DNA of 64,000 nt from Cristatella mucedo (taxonomy: Eukaryota > Bryozoa > Phylactolaemata > Cristatellidae): contig WPIO01000238.1 in assembly GCA_009760855.2 (NCBI GenBank), positions 124,001 through 188,000 on the forward strand, in the 5' to 3' direction. Below are positions 1 through 13,164 of the stretch, in pieces. A model generated the notes under the pieces. The model saw only the letters and a list, made by a program, of their open reading frames with translations, did not search any database and was not told the DNA's origin. A program made the translations under genes and the position numbers. Every line of letters starts with the position of its first letter. The first letter of the stretch is position 1.

Positions 1-1300
1 CGGTTGATGGCCAGACATGTAAACAGGAAAATCAACCACACAGCGAATCGAATTTACGTGGTGCCAAACTGGGTCCGGAGAGGCAGGTGCAGCTGGTCTG
101 AGCACCCGGCAAACGGTCACGGCAGCCGGGTCCTTGACGTCGTGCCGAAAAACGGTAGCCACGACCACCAACCCTTTTCAAGCAGGCCACGGACTGTTAG
201 TGCAGCAGCCAGGATGCCCCGTGGCTTGGCAGATTGCCAACCCAAACAAGCCGATGGGGAACTGCTGGCCGGAAGGTGAGGCTTGCTAAGGAATGCTATT
301 CGATGAGCCTAGGCCAACCTGCCTGCCCACGAAGATGAGCCTGCACATGACAAGACACCCGAAGGGCTGACAGTGCAGTCACTAGTTTGAAAGCTGTTAG
401 CCACCGGAAGGACTACTGAGCAGCTAGGCACCAGCTGCGCCGAGGACTGAGAGCGCAGGACCGGTCTTGCTTGCCCGAGGCCAGCCAGAGCCGACACTGC
501 AGCCTGCTGCCGCCGCCGCCCCCCCCCCCCGAACGACAGCACAAGCTGTGTGCTCGCAGGCCGGCTACGACTGGCTCTAGCTTGCTTGTCTGGGGCGGCC
601 GCAGCTTCCACCACCACCTCTCTCATGACTTCCCCTGATGGCTGCACTGCAGTCGGTAACTTCATTCCGACAGGGCTTGCTTGCTTCTGCCGTCAGCTCA
701 TCAGTTCGAATATGTGCCTGTGTGGTGGGGGGGGGGCGTTGTGCGCCCCCTCAAGTGCTCTCATGAACAAATCGCTCCAGCTCCACCAACCCAAAGCTGC
801 TGGTGACCTCTTCAACTCATTACAAATAATCGCAAGAGAAGCAGCAGTGTTGACATCGAGAGCACACCAACTGGAGAACCGAGAAACCACTAGTAGGTCT
901 CCCTCTATGTCTTATCGCATTTCTAAGGAGAGCAAATAGAATTACCAACAGGTTGCAATAGGCTTCGTGGCCACGCAGAGCCTATCGTGGGCGTACTGCA
1001 ACTGCATCTTTCTTCTGGCCATGTATCTGGTTCCACCTCAGTGAGCGATGTCAGGGCCATTGGTCACCTGGGGAGCCCTTATAGTATGGTAACTCGGGTT
1101 TTGGTTGTATGGCCAATTCGTTTCACTATCTATACACTCCCTCTTGTCGATGTCATTGCCAAAATCTCGGCTTTCGTTTTCATGCCGATGACACTCTGCT
1201 TTATCTACCCTTTGACCTCTTTTAAGCCTTGCTCCATATTCAACTCAAGTAACTCGCTTGAAGCACGCAACGATGATATTTGTAATTGAATGTCCACTAG
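1..1300. other. No gene or repeat recognised
   Basis: I see no exon with family resemblance here. Short homopolymer runs occur (poly-C near 521-530, poly-G near 727-733). The stretch lies downstream of the last WDR45B exon I can find, so it is probably intron of that minus-strand gene. Confidence 0.4.
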
Positions 1301-1309
1301 CATCCTAAA

Positions 1310-2060
1310 GCTAATGACGATCAGACCAACCTTGTAGTTATGGGCAAGCCTAGTGTCAATTCACAAGTTGGACTATCTCACCCTCAAGATTGACTCACCA
1401 AGCATGACTACAGAGAGGCCTGTCCATAATCTAGGCTTATCATTCCAAAACGACTTGTCATGAGATGAGAGCATTTCTTCTTCTCTCAAAAGGCCTACTT
1501 TCAGCTAAGAAGCATTGCCAAAATTAGGGCCTGCTCCGAACAGAGTGTGGCGGTCAAAATAGTTCAGTCTGTGACATTGCGACTAGATTAGACCGCTGCT
1601 CACTCTATTCGGGATTCCCAGATTCGGGAGCCCCTTAATCATCTGCAACCGGTGCAAAACTTAGCAGCTCATCTGACCTGCCGTCAAAGGCATAGCTGCC
1701 ACATCACACCACTTCTGTCTGAGCTTCACTGGCTACCTATCAAGTATCGACTCGATTTCAAGACCCTCTGTCTGGCTTAAGGGTCGCTACACTCGCTTGC
1801 ATCAGATTACCTATTCGAGCTTCTAGCTCCTCTAGTCACATTGCTCTTGCACCGTCTGCAACTCCGCGACTTTCAGATGGCGCAGTGTCCCCAACACATT
1901 ATTGAAATCTTTTGATGGTTAAGCCTTCAGTTCCTACGTAGCAAAAGCTTGGTACTCCCATCGAGCTACGGTCATTACGTGCAATGACCTTGTGCCATTT
2001 AAGTCTCAGCTAAAGATGCATCTGTTCCTGTCAGCTTTCCTTTTATCCCAACGAACTTGT
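1310..2060 (+). mobile_element. Decayed CR1/L2-type LINE fragment (end of reverse-transcriptase ORF)
   Basis: The DNA matches, with many frame breaks, the better-preserved copies at 31.2 kb and 62.7 kb. Shared blocks run in the same order: the stretch around 1420-1500 (the 'lgvilD' region of the family), the 'LQPVQNLAA.L' block near 1640-1680, and the 'CHITPLL.ELHWLP.KYRLDFK' block near 1700-1760. The conserved 3' tail is not visible. This is the oldest-looking LINE copy in the window. Confidence 0.7.
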
Positions 2061-2768
2061 CGTTTTGTTCCCGTGTGCATTGCATGCTTAACTGCACATT
2101 ATCCAGTGCGTATTACTAGCCTGAGGTCCTACTAAACGGTGGCTTCTTGGAGTGTCTTCTTGGATGCTTTAAGATGCTGGCCTAAGCATGGGACTTGTTT
2201 GCCTTTGTGCACTTGTCTAAACATGATACCGTGCACGTCATTAACCTTTGGGCATTGATTTTCTCCTAGAACGCCTGGCTAGGCACAAGGTGGGCTTATT
2301 ACAGTGCAAAAATGCTCCAATACTAGCCAGGCCGATTGCATTGCAACAGCATACAGATCTGGCTAGGCAGCTGGTTAGGCTTGCGAAGCACCACTCGGGC
2401 ACAGGCACACTGTGTAGATATCTTGATGCATAAACACTTTGCAACTCATTGCTTCCCTGAACACCACCAAGCCACCTTTGCTTACTCTTTGACCTACATA
2501 CTTGTTTTTCTTGCTATAGGGAACTGCTGCCCCACTGGGTTCATTCGGGCTGACCAACATCACACCACATAGGCAGTGACTGAATCTACACCAAACTGTT
2601 GCACCAGCAAGCCATTAGCGATGCCAGTGGCAGCAGAAGCAGCACGGAGGCACTAAAAACTCGTCTAGCTGCTGTCATCGCTAGACAGCCAGCAGCGACT
2701 GCTGTGAGGGCAGACCGTGTGCACCCGTCGCTAAGGCACTCAGTGCTGCCGCACGCCAGCGCACTCAC

Positions 2769-5700
2769 CTGTCGCGACGCAGGCGTACGCCTCGCACCTC
2801 GCCGGAGAACTCGAGCTCTATGACGTACTTTTTCTTCAAGTCGTCCCAGATCATTACCTTGTTTGGTGGGTACTTCGGGCTCTTACCGCCACCAACAAGT
2901 GCGAGGTAGTTGCAGCGAAACAGCATTTCAACATGACCAATGCCACCATCCGTAAAATCTAAGCACAGTGAACAGTAGCAACAGGTACAGCAGCACGCAA
3001 AAACTCAGCTACTATTAGCATTTGCACTATCCAAAAACCAGCACAGCATTAAGGAGCAATAAAACCAGACTGCATGCAGGTATCCTCAGCATCATCAAAC
3101 ACAGTAGCTAAGTAATCTAATAATCATAACAAGCCCACGAAAATTTGCAAGGGACTGAGACCAGACCATCAATGGACCAGTCTAACCCGGAACTTTTTCC
3201 AAAAAATAAGGAGATCACCGATACTTTCTGCCACAAGCTTTGATGTACTGAGTATATGCTGAGGGCCATAAGTACTTGTGCAAGCCGGGAGAGTCCTAAT
3301 TCCTATGATGCTGATTGCACATGCAGCTAAACCGCTCAGGAGTGAAGCCCTTAGCAACGAAAATGATGGATTGCACCATGTGGCCACCACGTATAGCCTT
3401 GGTTACAATGAGGCATATGTACCGGGGAGATCAAAACCGACCAACTTTTGGGCATAAGTAGGTCATTTTAAAATCTCGCTGCCTGGTTAGAATGAAGCAT
3501 TGAAGAAGATCAGTGTGCAAATCTGTTCAGTGCATAAGAGTGTGCCAGATACTTGCGAATTTACCCGCTTGTCTTCATCTGCCTTTAATGGTCAATCGGA
3601 TGGAAATGTTGAGGCTGCAGGATGCCGAAGGCTAAGGAGCACACTGCGACTTTGCTAAAGGCATTCATTCTGCCAGTCATATACAAACAGGGATAGAGCA
3701 ATAGAAAGATCGCTCGCGTACTTGGGATGAGCAAAGGATCTCTCCTCGTGCATGACTTATCATACGAAGCCTCACTGGCACTCTGGCACTCAAGTGCATC
3801 TAGGCACATTAACATAGACACACACAAAACACCCAACAAACTATTTCTCGACCAACAATCAATGAAGGTGCAACCTATTTTTGAAAATCAAAAGGTGAAA
3901 AGACTATCAATTGAGATAACACCAACGAAGAACTATTTGTGAAGCTAAAGGCAAAGTAATTTGACATAGATCGCTTGCTTCCACAATAAAAAAATGAAAG
4001 GATTTGAGGATATTCTAAATCGACTGTCGATATAGGACAACTGCATGGGGCACTGGTGGCCCATGCATTATGAGGTGCCATTTGCTGGGTGGTCAAGAGG
4101 ACGGCATCCTTCCCCAGATAATACTTCCCCAGTGGAAGCATGACCTTCAATTTCTCTTCCGGTGCGATGGGTACAAGTTCTGGAATCAGATGTAAAATTA
4201 CCGACATCATTTTCGATCTACTAGCTCAAGAAACCGCAAAGCCTTCTAATTAAGAATTTATATTTATAAAAACTGTTTGTTATACATTCGAAAAACCCTA
4301 GACTAAGGCATAATATTCAAACTATTGTAGAAAAACTATTCAAAGACAAATTTAGAGAAGGCAAGTGTTTAGTGAGGACATGCTTCTAGTATCTTCTATC
4401 TTCCAGGCTCAGCCACAACGAAATGCTGTGGCTATAAGTATGGCAACGTTATCACTTTCGAAACTGCAGGCTCAGCACTTATTCCATGTTGAGACAACCA
4501 AGGCACAAAAAGATTATAGTATTTTCAGCAAAAATGCATATAAGGTGCTTTCCAATGCAAAGTACAAAAATGGACACAATTAAATTTTTCTTTGAAAATG
4601 GTGCCACCGAGTAATGAATATGCATATTAAACAGATAGTACCTTCTGCAACCTGTTAACTTTCACGAGGAGAGAGCTAAGCTTCTGACACGGCCGCCATC
4701 CGTCTGCCGAAGGCCTGTCAGAGCACTACTATCCACCACTTATCAAGACAGGCAACCGGGCATTTAAAATTCCACTTCATATTCGATGGAGAAGTAGGGG
4801 ACAGAAATTTCAGACAAAATCCTGCTGGAAGGCAAGCTTCTGCCCGTCGGACTTGTAAAAGTCAGCTGCCGTCAATGATGCTTTCCAACTGCCAGACAGA
4901 GGGCGTGCAATGGTGGCCGGATGCAAAAGTAAAAAGGCTCTCGCCACACTTGAGCGCAGGCGAAACAAGAGGGACTTTGAAGTAAGCCGCCGTCGGCACC
5001 AGCCTGATGACGAGGCCAGTTTATGCCCAAAATGTAAGATCCAACCCCCCCCCCCATTCCTTCCCCACACAGGCTTTCGGGTCCTGCATTTTCAACAGCG
5101 ATTAACAATGGAGCTCATGCAGGTAGGAAAACTTGACAACGATAAATGAGACATACTCGACCGGTTCACAACAACTAGGAGGTAGACTAGAGATGACAGA
5201 CTGCAGTTGGCTGCAGCAGTGCAGCGCCGATAGATGCAGCTCAGCCCAAGCAACAAGAGAAAGAGGGCGAGGTGAACGTGAAAACATGAAATCCTAAACC
5301 AGCGATAATGCAAACGTTTACACAGGATCCCTTTGACTAAGCAGAGCTGGTCAGCCTCGCTAACGGTCCACGTAAAATGCAAAACCGGCTTAGCAAACTG
5401 CCTGTCTCAGCTGGGTGAGTGGGTGGTGAGAAAAAAAGCTGTCGGTTGAAGCAGCGCAGATGCCGTCTCAAAAACATCTCTGCCCATGCCTCTCAACTCG
5501 ACTTGCACTTTGACCTCCTACAACATGTATGAGCACGGTGCCTCCCAAGTAAGAAATTAAGACCTCCCCGACACGCGTCTTCACTAGAGACCAGAGCTCT
5601 ATGCCAAAAGTGTGGAGTCGGCAGGCTTTTGACCACCAGCTTCTTTGCGATGAGCTATGCAGAGACACTGGCACTTTTGACAGATTGCCTTTCATCAGAA

Positions 5701-7794
5701 AAGCAATGCTGCACTGCATCACGTAGGCACAGCCAACCAGCCAGCCCGGAATGAACCAGTGTCCACTTCCAGAGATGTGTGTAGGCAGCATTTCTCCAAC
5801 GACAGCACTCCCTAAACTCTGTGGTAAGGAGGACAGAACCAATAGAACCTCGAGGGCTGGCTGCCACAATACTTCACCCCCTACAACCAAAGGAATATTT
5901 GGGGCTAGAGAACAGCTTACTCCCCACCAAAAAATAAGCACTTTAACATCCACTTAGGTACGTTGTTCACGTGTACAAACAATAAACAATAGATCAATTA
6001 CTCTCTGCCCTAGTTGCATACTTGTGACTAGTGAGAAGTGACTGGTACACTGGCTCTCAGTGTACGACTGAACACCTGACTGCTTCGTCAGCCCAGGCAC
6101 ACAGGGTGGGGGGACGGAGAGGGGGGGACGGAGAGAACTCTTTCGTGTCTGATTAGCATAATCACTGCCCCAGTGTTGCATACATGTTAGATTTTAATTT
6201 CAAAATAGAGCTTGACCGAAGGCTGCCTTGCCCTGAGGATGAGTGCCAAAAAAGAAAATTTCGCCTCGACGGGAGCGATCGCAGAGGAAGACCTGGCCAA
6301 GGTCTGCCACTGCCTGGTGAGAGTGCAGGCACGCTGACACGCAGGCCAGGGACCGAGGACCTTCTGAATATCAAGCAATAATGCGGCAAGCACGCCTAGT
6401 CACAGGGCAGGAGGCTGTCTTCAGCAAAGATTAACTAAGCCATCGAATTCATTGGCCTCGAACACTCACGATCAGCATGACGGAACGATGAAGCACGCCG
6501 AAACAATTGCACCTGACGGAACCGCTCCGGCACAAATACACACATCCCCGAAGGCCTCAATGATGTATTTCGACTGAACCCCTCACTCGCGCATGCCTGA
6601 CATCGAAGGACCGTGACGTGGCCATACCATGAACATCCAGCCAAAGCGTAAAAAACCTACAAGGCAACACTCCAGCACCCTTCGAGCTGCCATGCGACTT
6701 GTGCAGGCTTGCCAGCCTCTTAACTTGATATCGACAGGCCCATCGCAGGCAACTATGTTGGTGCTATGGAACGCAACGAGGGCATCTGCACTTACAGAAG
6801 GGGCAACTAAGAAACACAAGCCCATTATGCTTACATTAGAGCATTGGATACCGAGTTCAGCCTGTCAAAAAAGCGCCCCACTGCAGCCGGTCAGCATCAC
6901 CCCATCAGCCCCCCCCCCCCCCGTCGGTCGAACTAACAGACATGCACAGCGGCTACACAAGGCCTGCACCTACTTGCAGCAGCCAGCGCATGGTTGCTGC
7001 AGATGCGGCCAGCGAGCACTGAGCGAGTGCACAGACACGACACCCAGCAGGAGCATCTGGTACAAGCCTTTCGAGCGGCAGCTACGCTGCTGCCAGAGTC
7101 TAGTGGACCACACGCTCGCGACACGACGCCACCTCCCCCCTTCCCCCCCCCAGTTAAATGCACTCGCGGCGAACAAGATATAAGAGCAGACGGTCGTTAG
7201 CAGACGGCCGCTCGTTCCTCGTTGCACTGAGCGAGGCGACGTAGTGACGCTTCTCTCATTAGCTCTCCAAGTGGTGACCCGACTCAACTTAGGGCACGAA
7301 TTTACCCCCAGGGCTCCTGCAACAGGACGGCGGTGACCCGACTCCCGCTGTAATGAGCACGCTCTAGGACGCTCCGGATAATCGCAGCAGCAGCAGCGAT
7401 CCGGTCATTGTCGACGGCAAGGCTGCGTAGGTGTCCGCGGGTGGGGGGGGGCTGGGCTGGGACGGTAAACAGAGCACTTCCTGAACGCAGCTGCCTCCTC
7501 TGCTCTCATCGCCTTACCCTGGCGCTCCTTCTCCTTCAGCGGGTCCGTGTTGTATACGCGAAATCCGTTCGCCATGCCGCATGCGAAGCAGCCTGGTAAA
7601 AGTTCGAACGCGCATGGTGAGGCCACGACGCACCTGACGACATAAGGCAAAACGCCCACCAGCACGCACACGGAAATGTAAACACTTCCAGCCTTACGCC
7701 AAGCGCACGCGCGCACACACCACTCACCCTGGTCTTGATTGAAACCGGCAAACAGCAGGCCATTGGCATGCCCGCTGCTGTCAAAGATGTACAT
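2769..7794 (-). CDS. WDR45B: WDR45B/WIPI3-like beta-propeller protein, 5' part (exons 1-3), truncated by window edge
   Basis: WIPI proteins bind phosphoinositides through a seven-bladed WD40 propeller and act in autophagosome formation. Three coding exons are visible: 7794-7728, 7592-7518 and 2958-2769. Phases agree at both joins (1 and 1), and every border is GT-AG. The translation runs [20 protein letters not shown]..., then [19 protein letters not shown], then [18 protein letters not shown] and [17 protein letters not shown]. From family knowledge these are blade-1/2 signatures nearly identical to human WDR45B, closer than WIPI1/2 or WDR45. Only about 110 residues are present. The phosphoinositide-binding FRRG-type motif lies in later blades, which must be left of the window because no matching exon appears in 1-2768. 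The start is the only ATG aligned with the family start. Confidence 0.93.
2959..7517 (-). other. WDR45B: WDR45B intron 2 (about 4.6 kb)
   Basis: The intron runs from donor GTAAGG at 7517 to an acceptor AG at 2960-2959. Within it I found only poly-C runs (near 5046, 6911 and 7138-7150) and short GC-rich stretches. I recognised no exon, LINE tail or SINE B-box. Several 60-180 codon open frames lie here; none shows a family motif. Confidence 0.75.
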
Positions 7795-8103
7795 TGTGAA
7801 GGATTAAAGAACCGCGAGATGGCGATTGCTAGCCGCATCAGCCGCCATTCACGTACTGCCGTCGGAGTAATACGAAAGAGTGCCTGTGGCTCGGCGTCGC
7901 GAGCCAGCACTAGAATGGAATGAATTATTTTAAAATAATAAACTTTTTTTTAGCGAATGTCGCACCATGAGATGTTTGACCGCGGCGCAAGACAACGCGC
8001 TAGAGAGGAAGAGAGCCAACACAGGCGGGCCCGAGCTCGACTAAAATGCGGAGCTGTGGGCGTTTCCGGCTGCAGTCGCACCCCACCGGAAACGCTTCTC
8101 GGC
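7795..8103. promoter_or_regulatory. Divergent promoter region between WDR45B and ECHS1
   Basis: The two ATG codons are 309 bp apart and point away from each other, so both 5' UTRs and core promoters must fit here unless non-coding 5' exons exist further out. The stretch has a CpG-bearing left part and an AT-rich island at 7925-7953. GATGGCG at 7819-7825 and CGCCATTC at 7842-7849 resemble YY1-type sites, which are common in housekeeping bidirectional promoters; this is inference from short motifs. No TATA box is placed convincingly. Confidence 0.7.
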
Positions 8104-11100
8104 ATGGCTGCCGCTCTACGCCGCTTGTTGACTGTGCGGGCGCACCTGGCGCCGTTTTGCGAAGTTCGCCAGCCTGCCTTGAATTTAGCGCGCTTGTCCT
8201 CAGGTACCATTTCGCCGAGGTCTCCCCGCAGTCTTGCGCCTAGGCTTCTCGAACGCCACCCGCTCGTTTGCTCAGCGATTGTCGCCGGGTTCACCTCACC
8301 CGAGCCTGCCCTTCGCAGTGGCACTCAGTAGAACGTGGCCGCCTGCGGCGCCGCCCGCGTGCGAAATGCTGAGCCCGGATGCAAAGCACCGAGCGTCGGT
8401 CATGCCGCGCGTGCGAGGCCGCGCTCCGCCAGCTGTAGCTCGCGGACGCCGGCATCGTCGCAGTAGTTTCGGATGGACGAGAATCTCCAGCCTCGCGGTC
8501 AATTGGCGAAGGACAGCAGTTTGCCCGCGATGCGCGCTTCCGTTCGCGCCTGCCGCAACTGGACGCTCGTGCTGTCCGATGCGCGATGCCGTCGGCCAGC
8601 TTTTATTCCCGTTTATTTTCGCTCCCTGCAATCCGTTGCCGGGCGTGGGCTGCCACTTCCGTTGAGCGTTCGTGTAGCCGCCGCCGCCCCCGTCGCCCAC
8701 TTGCCTCGGCTTCCGTACGGCGTCGAACGTACCGCGGCGAGGCGAGTTCAGCGCGCTGCCGGTGCCCCGTCAGTGGTGGCGGTGGCGTGCGAGCGAATCA
8801 CTCGTCGCCCCGCCCTGCCCTCTCCAGTCAGTGGCCGTGAAACATAAATCGTCAGCCGTTGATGCGATGCGATGGATGGACACTCGACTACCCGACGACT
8901 GTGCATCTGATGATTTGCCGCCGCTTAGTAGGGCTACAGCATTACGTTAAGATGCTCGTTCTTTGCGACCTAGGTTGTAGGTTGGAGTCCTGCAGTGGGC
9001 GATCCTTTGTTGCCTACAACAGCAGCCAAGGCTTTTCCACCGCTGTATAAATGAGGCTGTTAAGTCAGTTGGGTTGTTTGCCCTTTGGTCTTAGCCTAGC
9101 GGTAAGTTGCCAGTGCTTCCAAAGTCTTGGGTTCGAGTCGTGCTGCAGGCAATCCGTTATTTCCCGTCGTAAAGCCATGTCTAATTAGTCTCTCTTGCTT
9201 CCGCCGTTTGTGCCCTGCTTCATTCTACACTCATTCTAGTAGGAAGCTTGCACGGTCAGTTTGCCTTCCATCTTACTTAATACTAACTCCGTATTCCCAG
9301 AGTGGTAGTCATAAATTGCTTTTGTTAGGGATGTAGGAATGGCCCTCCGAGATGCTCACCTCCTGCTGAATTTAAACCTGTAGCGATTTTTGCACTTTTT
9401 TGCCACCTCGTGATTTGATTCCTATGTGAAGAGCTCGTAGTGTCTCACAAACAGGTAGATAAAGGAAGACTAGATGCCCTGGGGCGATAGACTACTGCCA
9501 CCATTGGTAGCTTGTTGTCTGGTTAGCTCCAAAACTCTTTCGAGGAACTGCAAACGGCTTGAATTGAAGCATGAGCATGTAATAACCGCCAATCCACCTC
9601 CAGCTTTGATTGATCTAGGAGACTGTGGAAGAAGGAGAAGCTCCTGTCTAGGTTTCGTCATTAACGGTCGGGAGGTTTACCGATTTTAGCCAGGTTTTGA
9701 TCAAGGCGAGCAGTTCGTCGTTCGTTTTTTAGAAACAATGTCGCTATTAATAGGGGTTTATGGCACATTGAGTGAGGATTCCAAAGACAAATGTTAAGTT
9801 AGGCCGCTGGAGTTAGAGCAAGTCTGATGACCACTAAGTTTGATAGATTCACCGCAATGGAGGCCCGCTGAGCGGTTCGAGACAATTCTAGGAATACCAA
9901 ACGAGCCGGCTATCAGCTTTCAGCCCCTGCCAAACGAGAGGGTTCTACGTTCTCGGCCCCCTTGAGTTGGCCCCCTGCGCTTTTCTTTTGTTAATGCATA
10001 TTTCACTGACTTTAGCGGCAGCATTAATATCTAGGAATACATTTGAGTGACTGCAATGAACCGATAATAGGTATGCACTAGCATAACTAATGAGCAGGTT
10101 ATAAGCCGCCGGAGTACTTAACGCTCTCACCGGCGTTTCGGACCCGGCCTCAACCGGTAAGCGTTTAGATGTCCTTTGGCACGTAATTTCTTAGGCGATA
10201 CAGTCAAACAACAAACAGATTGGCTTTTAAACAGGTCTTAGTTGTATCGGTTTCCGTACACTATGTTTGAAAAGACTTTGATTTGTGGAACATAATTCTG
10301 CAACAGAAAAAACACTACTAGTGCTTGATGTCAGGAGGCAGGAATTAATTAGTACTCTCGATCATTGGTGAGTTTGCCCGTGGTTCAGCAAAATTTCCAT
10401 GGTTCATTCACTAACGTGCATGAACAGTCAGTGGCAAGGTCAGTGAGAGTATTGACCCTGGAGCTGCTGCTGTCGTGTAACTGCTTGGGTATCGTTGCTC
10501 TGGCCTGGTGCCACGTGTGCACACAATCATTCCACGAGCTAGCGCTGACCCGTGAGCCGGCGTCAGCCTTTCGATTTTCTGCGCAGGGAGCACGGAAAAA
10601 TATCAGAACATTTTGGTTGAGAAGAAGGGTGCTAAGCACAATGTTGGCCTGATCCAGCTGAACCGACCGAAGGCACTGAACGCCCTCTGCGCCGAGCTCA
10701 TGACCGAGCTGAAGCAAGCCTTGGATCGCTTCGAAGCTGATCCGACCATCGGCTGTGTGGTTCTGACGGGCAGTGACAGGGCGTTTGCAGGTACGACGCC
10801 ATACTCTTCCCACACAGCTCCCCAGAGCCGTCTTTGTGGCCAGAGTGTGAGGCTGGCGAGGGCTGGCTGTGTGACTGAGCCGGATTTACCCCCCCCCCTC
10901 TGAATGATCAAGCAGGATTTATCTCCTCTGCTTAGTTGACCGGGACTTTTGCCTCGTGTTGCAGCTCAACTTGTATCTCGTATTGAAGATTGATTTACGT
11001 GCAATCTTGTCTGTACCAGTGCTCTGACACAGGCCTTCGGTTGTAGCTGGTGCCGACATCAAGGAGATGCAAAGCCTGCAGTTCAGCGACGTTTACAAAG

Positions 11101-11345
11101 GAGGCTTTCTCAACAATTGGAATAGAATTGCCACGTTCACCAAGCCTATCATTGCAGCTGTCAATGGTTTTGCCGTGAGTGCTGGGAGCTGACCACACGC
11201 CCAGCTTAGCTTAGCTTAGCTTACGGCTGTCTGTCTGGCCGAGCTGCTTTCTCGAGGCTCTTTGATATGGGTGGTGTAACCCCCCCCCCCTCCCCGTGTC
11301 TCTTGCTCCCCTTAATCATTCACTGTCACTCTCCATAGCTCTCTC

Positions 11346-11413
<68 letters not shown>

Positions 11414-11570
11414 TCTCTCTCTCTCGGCAGCGTCCTTCAATTGCCACAGTAACTGATTAAACAGCCTCATTTTATATCAGCAGAAGAAACGTCTAACACC
11501 AGCGCAGCTATTGTGTATATATATATATATAAATATATATATATAGAGAGAGAGAGAGATCTTCTCAGAG

Positions 11571-11621
<51 letters not shown>

Positions 11622-13111
11622 TCTCAGATATAGATAGATAGATAGATATATATCTCTTTCTATCTTTCCCCATCGCTCCTTTCCTCACTCTCTCTTTAGC
11701 TCCCCCACACTGACTGTAATATATATTTCTTGCTCTCTCATTCTTTCTTTCTCTCTTCCCTTCCTCACACAGGTGCTTAAACCGTATGTCTCGTTCCCGA
11801 GCGCGAACTCTGTGAGCGTCATGCTATCTAGTAGTCTCTGGTGTACTGTACATTTCTTCTGTCGTTTTTCTTACTCCAACCTGGTAGTTAGACGTCTTGC
11901 TAGTGTCGTGTTTGAGTGTGCTGCTGCAGAGCAGGTGAACGCTTGACCGATGCAGAACCCCGGCTCTTAGATGATGGTGTGTGGCGCTACATGCTCGTCT
12001 TTTGTTTTATACTCTGAAGCTGGTGTAAGCATATTGATTGTCGAGCTTGGTTGCAGCTAGGAGGCGGCTGCGAGATAGCCATGATGTGCGACATCATTTA
12101 CGCTGGGGAGAAAGCACTGTTCGGCCAGCCGGAGATCCTGCTCGGTACCATACCCGGTAATTATCAATACACGGCTGACTGCAAGTCCCTATTGATTAGT
12201 CGTAGGGCCCCACCACTGTCTGGAAACGAAGATGCACTTGCATCTCTGCACACTCACGGTAAATTAACATTTCTTCTGTGTCTCGGGCTATTGTTACTCT
12301 CCAGATTACACAGGTCGTAGCCGGTTTGTGTGCTATGTCGTGCGACATCGATCCATGGCTCTCAGCATAATGAAGTGCTCTGGATGGTGGGAAGCACATG
12401 TCGACATCACGGCATCTTTGCATGTAAACCAAATGCATACCCAGAGTGGCAACCTACCCAGCGCAGCAGTGCATGCTCCTGCCATTTGCAAGTCCGCCCA
12501 AAAATTCCAAAGCCCATTCCCGTTTTTGTATGCAGTCTGTGCAGTATTGGCCGACCTGTGGTATTTACAAGGCATAAAGCTACACTGTAAACAAAGCTGT
12601 TCGAAAGTCACAAGCATTTACCGAAACAAGTTGCATTTTTTTTCAACTCGATATACCAAGGTTCAGTAAGTTGGGACACAAGTCGCATACGATGCAGATA
12701 TTGGTAAATTTGCTATTTCTAGATATTGTATGTCTAACCGGTTTACTTTCTGGTTAGACATGGTTTGCATGATAATTTATTTTACTCCTTTCTTTTTATG
12801 TGGAAATCGTCATAACTCCAGATCCTATTTCTAACACATTTGTCTGTTGAAGGGTACCCTAAATGTTTAAAGGTGCCCTAAACAACTATTCGATTGTAGG
12901 ATCGGTCTTCTCAACGTTTTCTCAGTTTTTACCCTTAATTGGATGAAACCGCTTCATCTCGTTTTTAAATCTCTGTTTACCTTTAAGCCTCCACTTCATC
13001 ATCTTTACTATTATTCATATCTCAGCATCGCATGTACGTTCGGCAACCTGTTTGGGTAAATGCTTGTGGAAAAGCCTTGTAGAAGGTTGAATTGATATGG
13101 CATTGTTTTAT

Positions 13112-13164
<53 letters not shown>

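Larger units (their letters stand above)
8204..10586 (+). other. ECHS1: ECHS1 intron 1 with CpG-rich start and two SINE copies
   Basis: Roughly the first 650 bp (8204-8850) are GC- and CpG-rich, continuing the promoter-proximal island. Open frames there on both strands are by-products of base composition. SINE-like units follow at 8915-9075 and 9082-9175. From about 9200 to 10586 I see nothing recognisable except the splice acceptor. Confidence 0.7.

Noticed and set aside
5468-5953. 161-codon minus-strand open frame within WDR45B intron 2
   Set aside because: Hydrophobic but not WD40-like, no splice-phase agreement with WDR45B exons, no family motif recognised.
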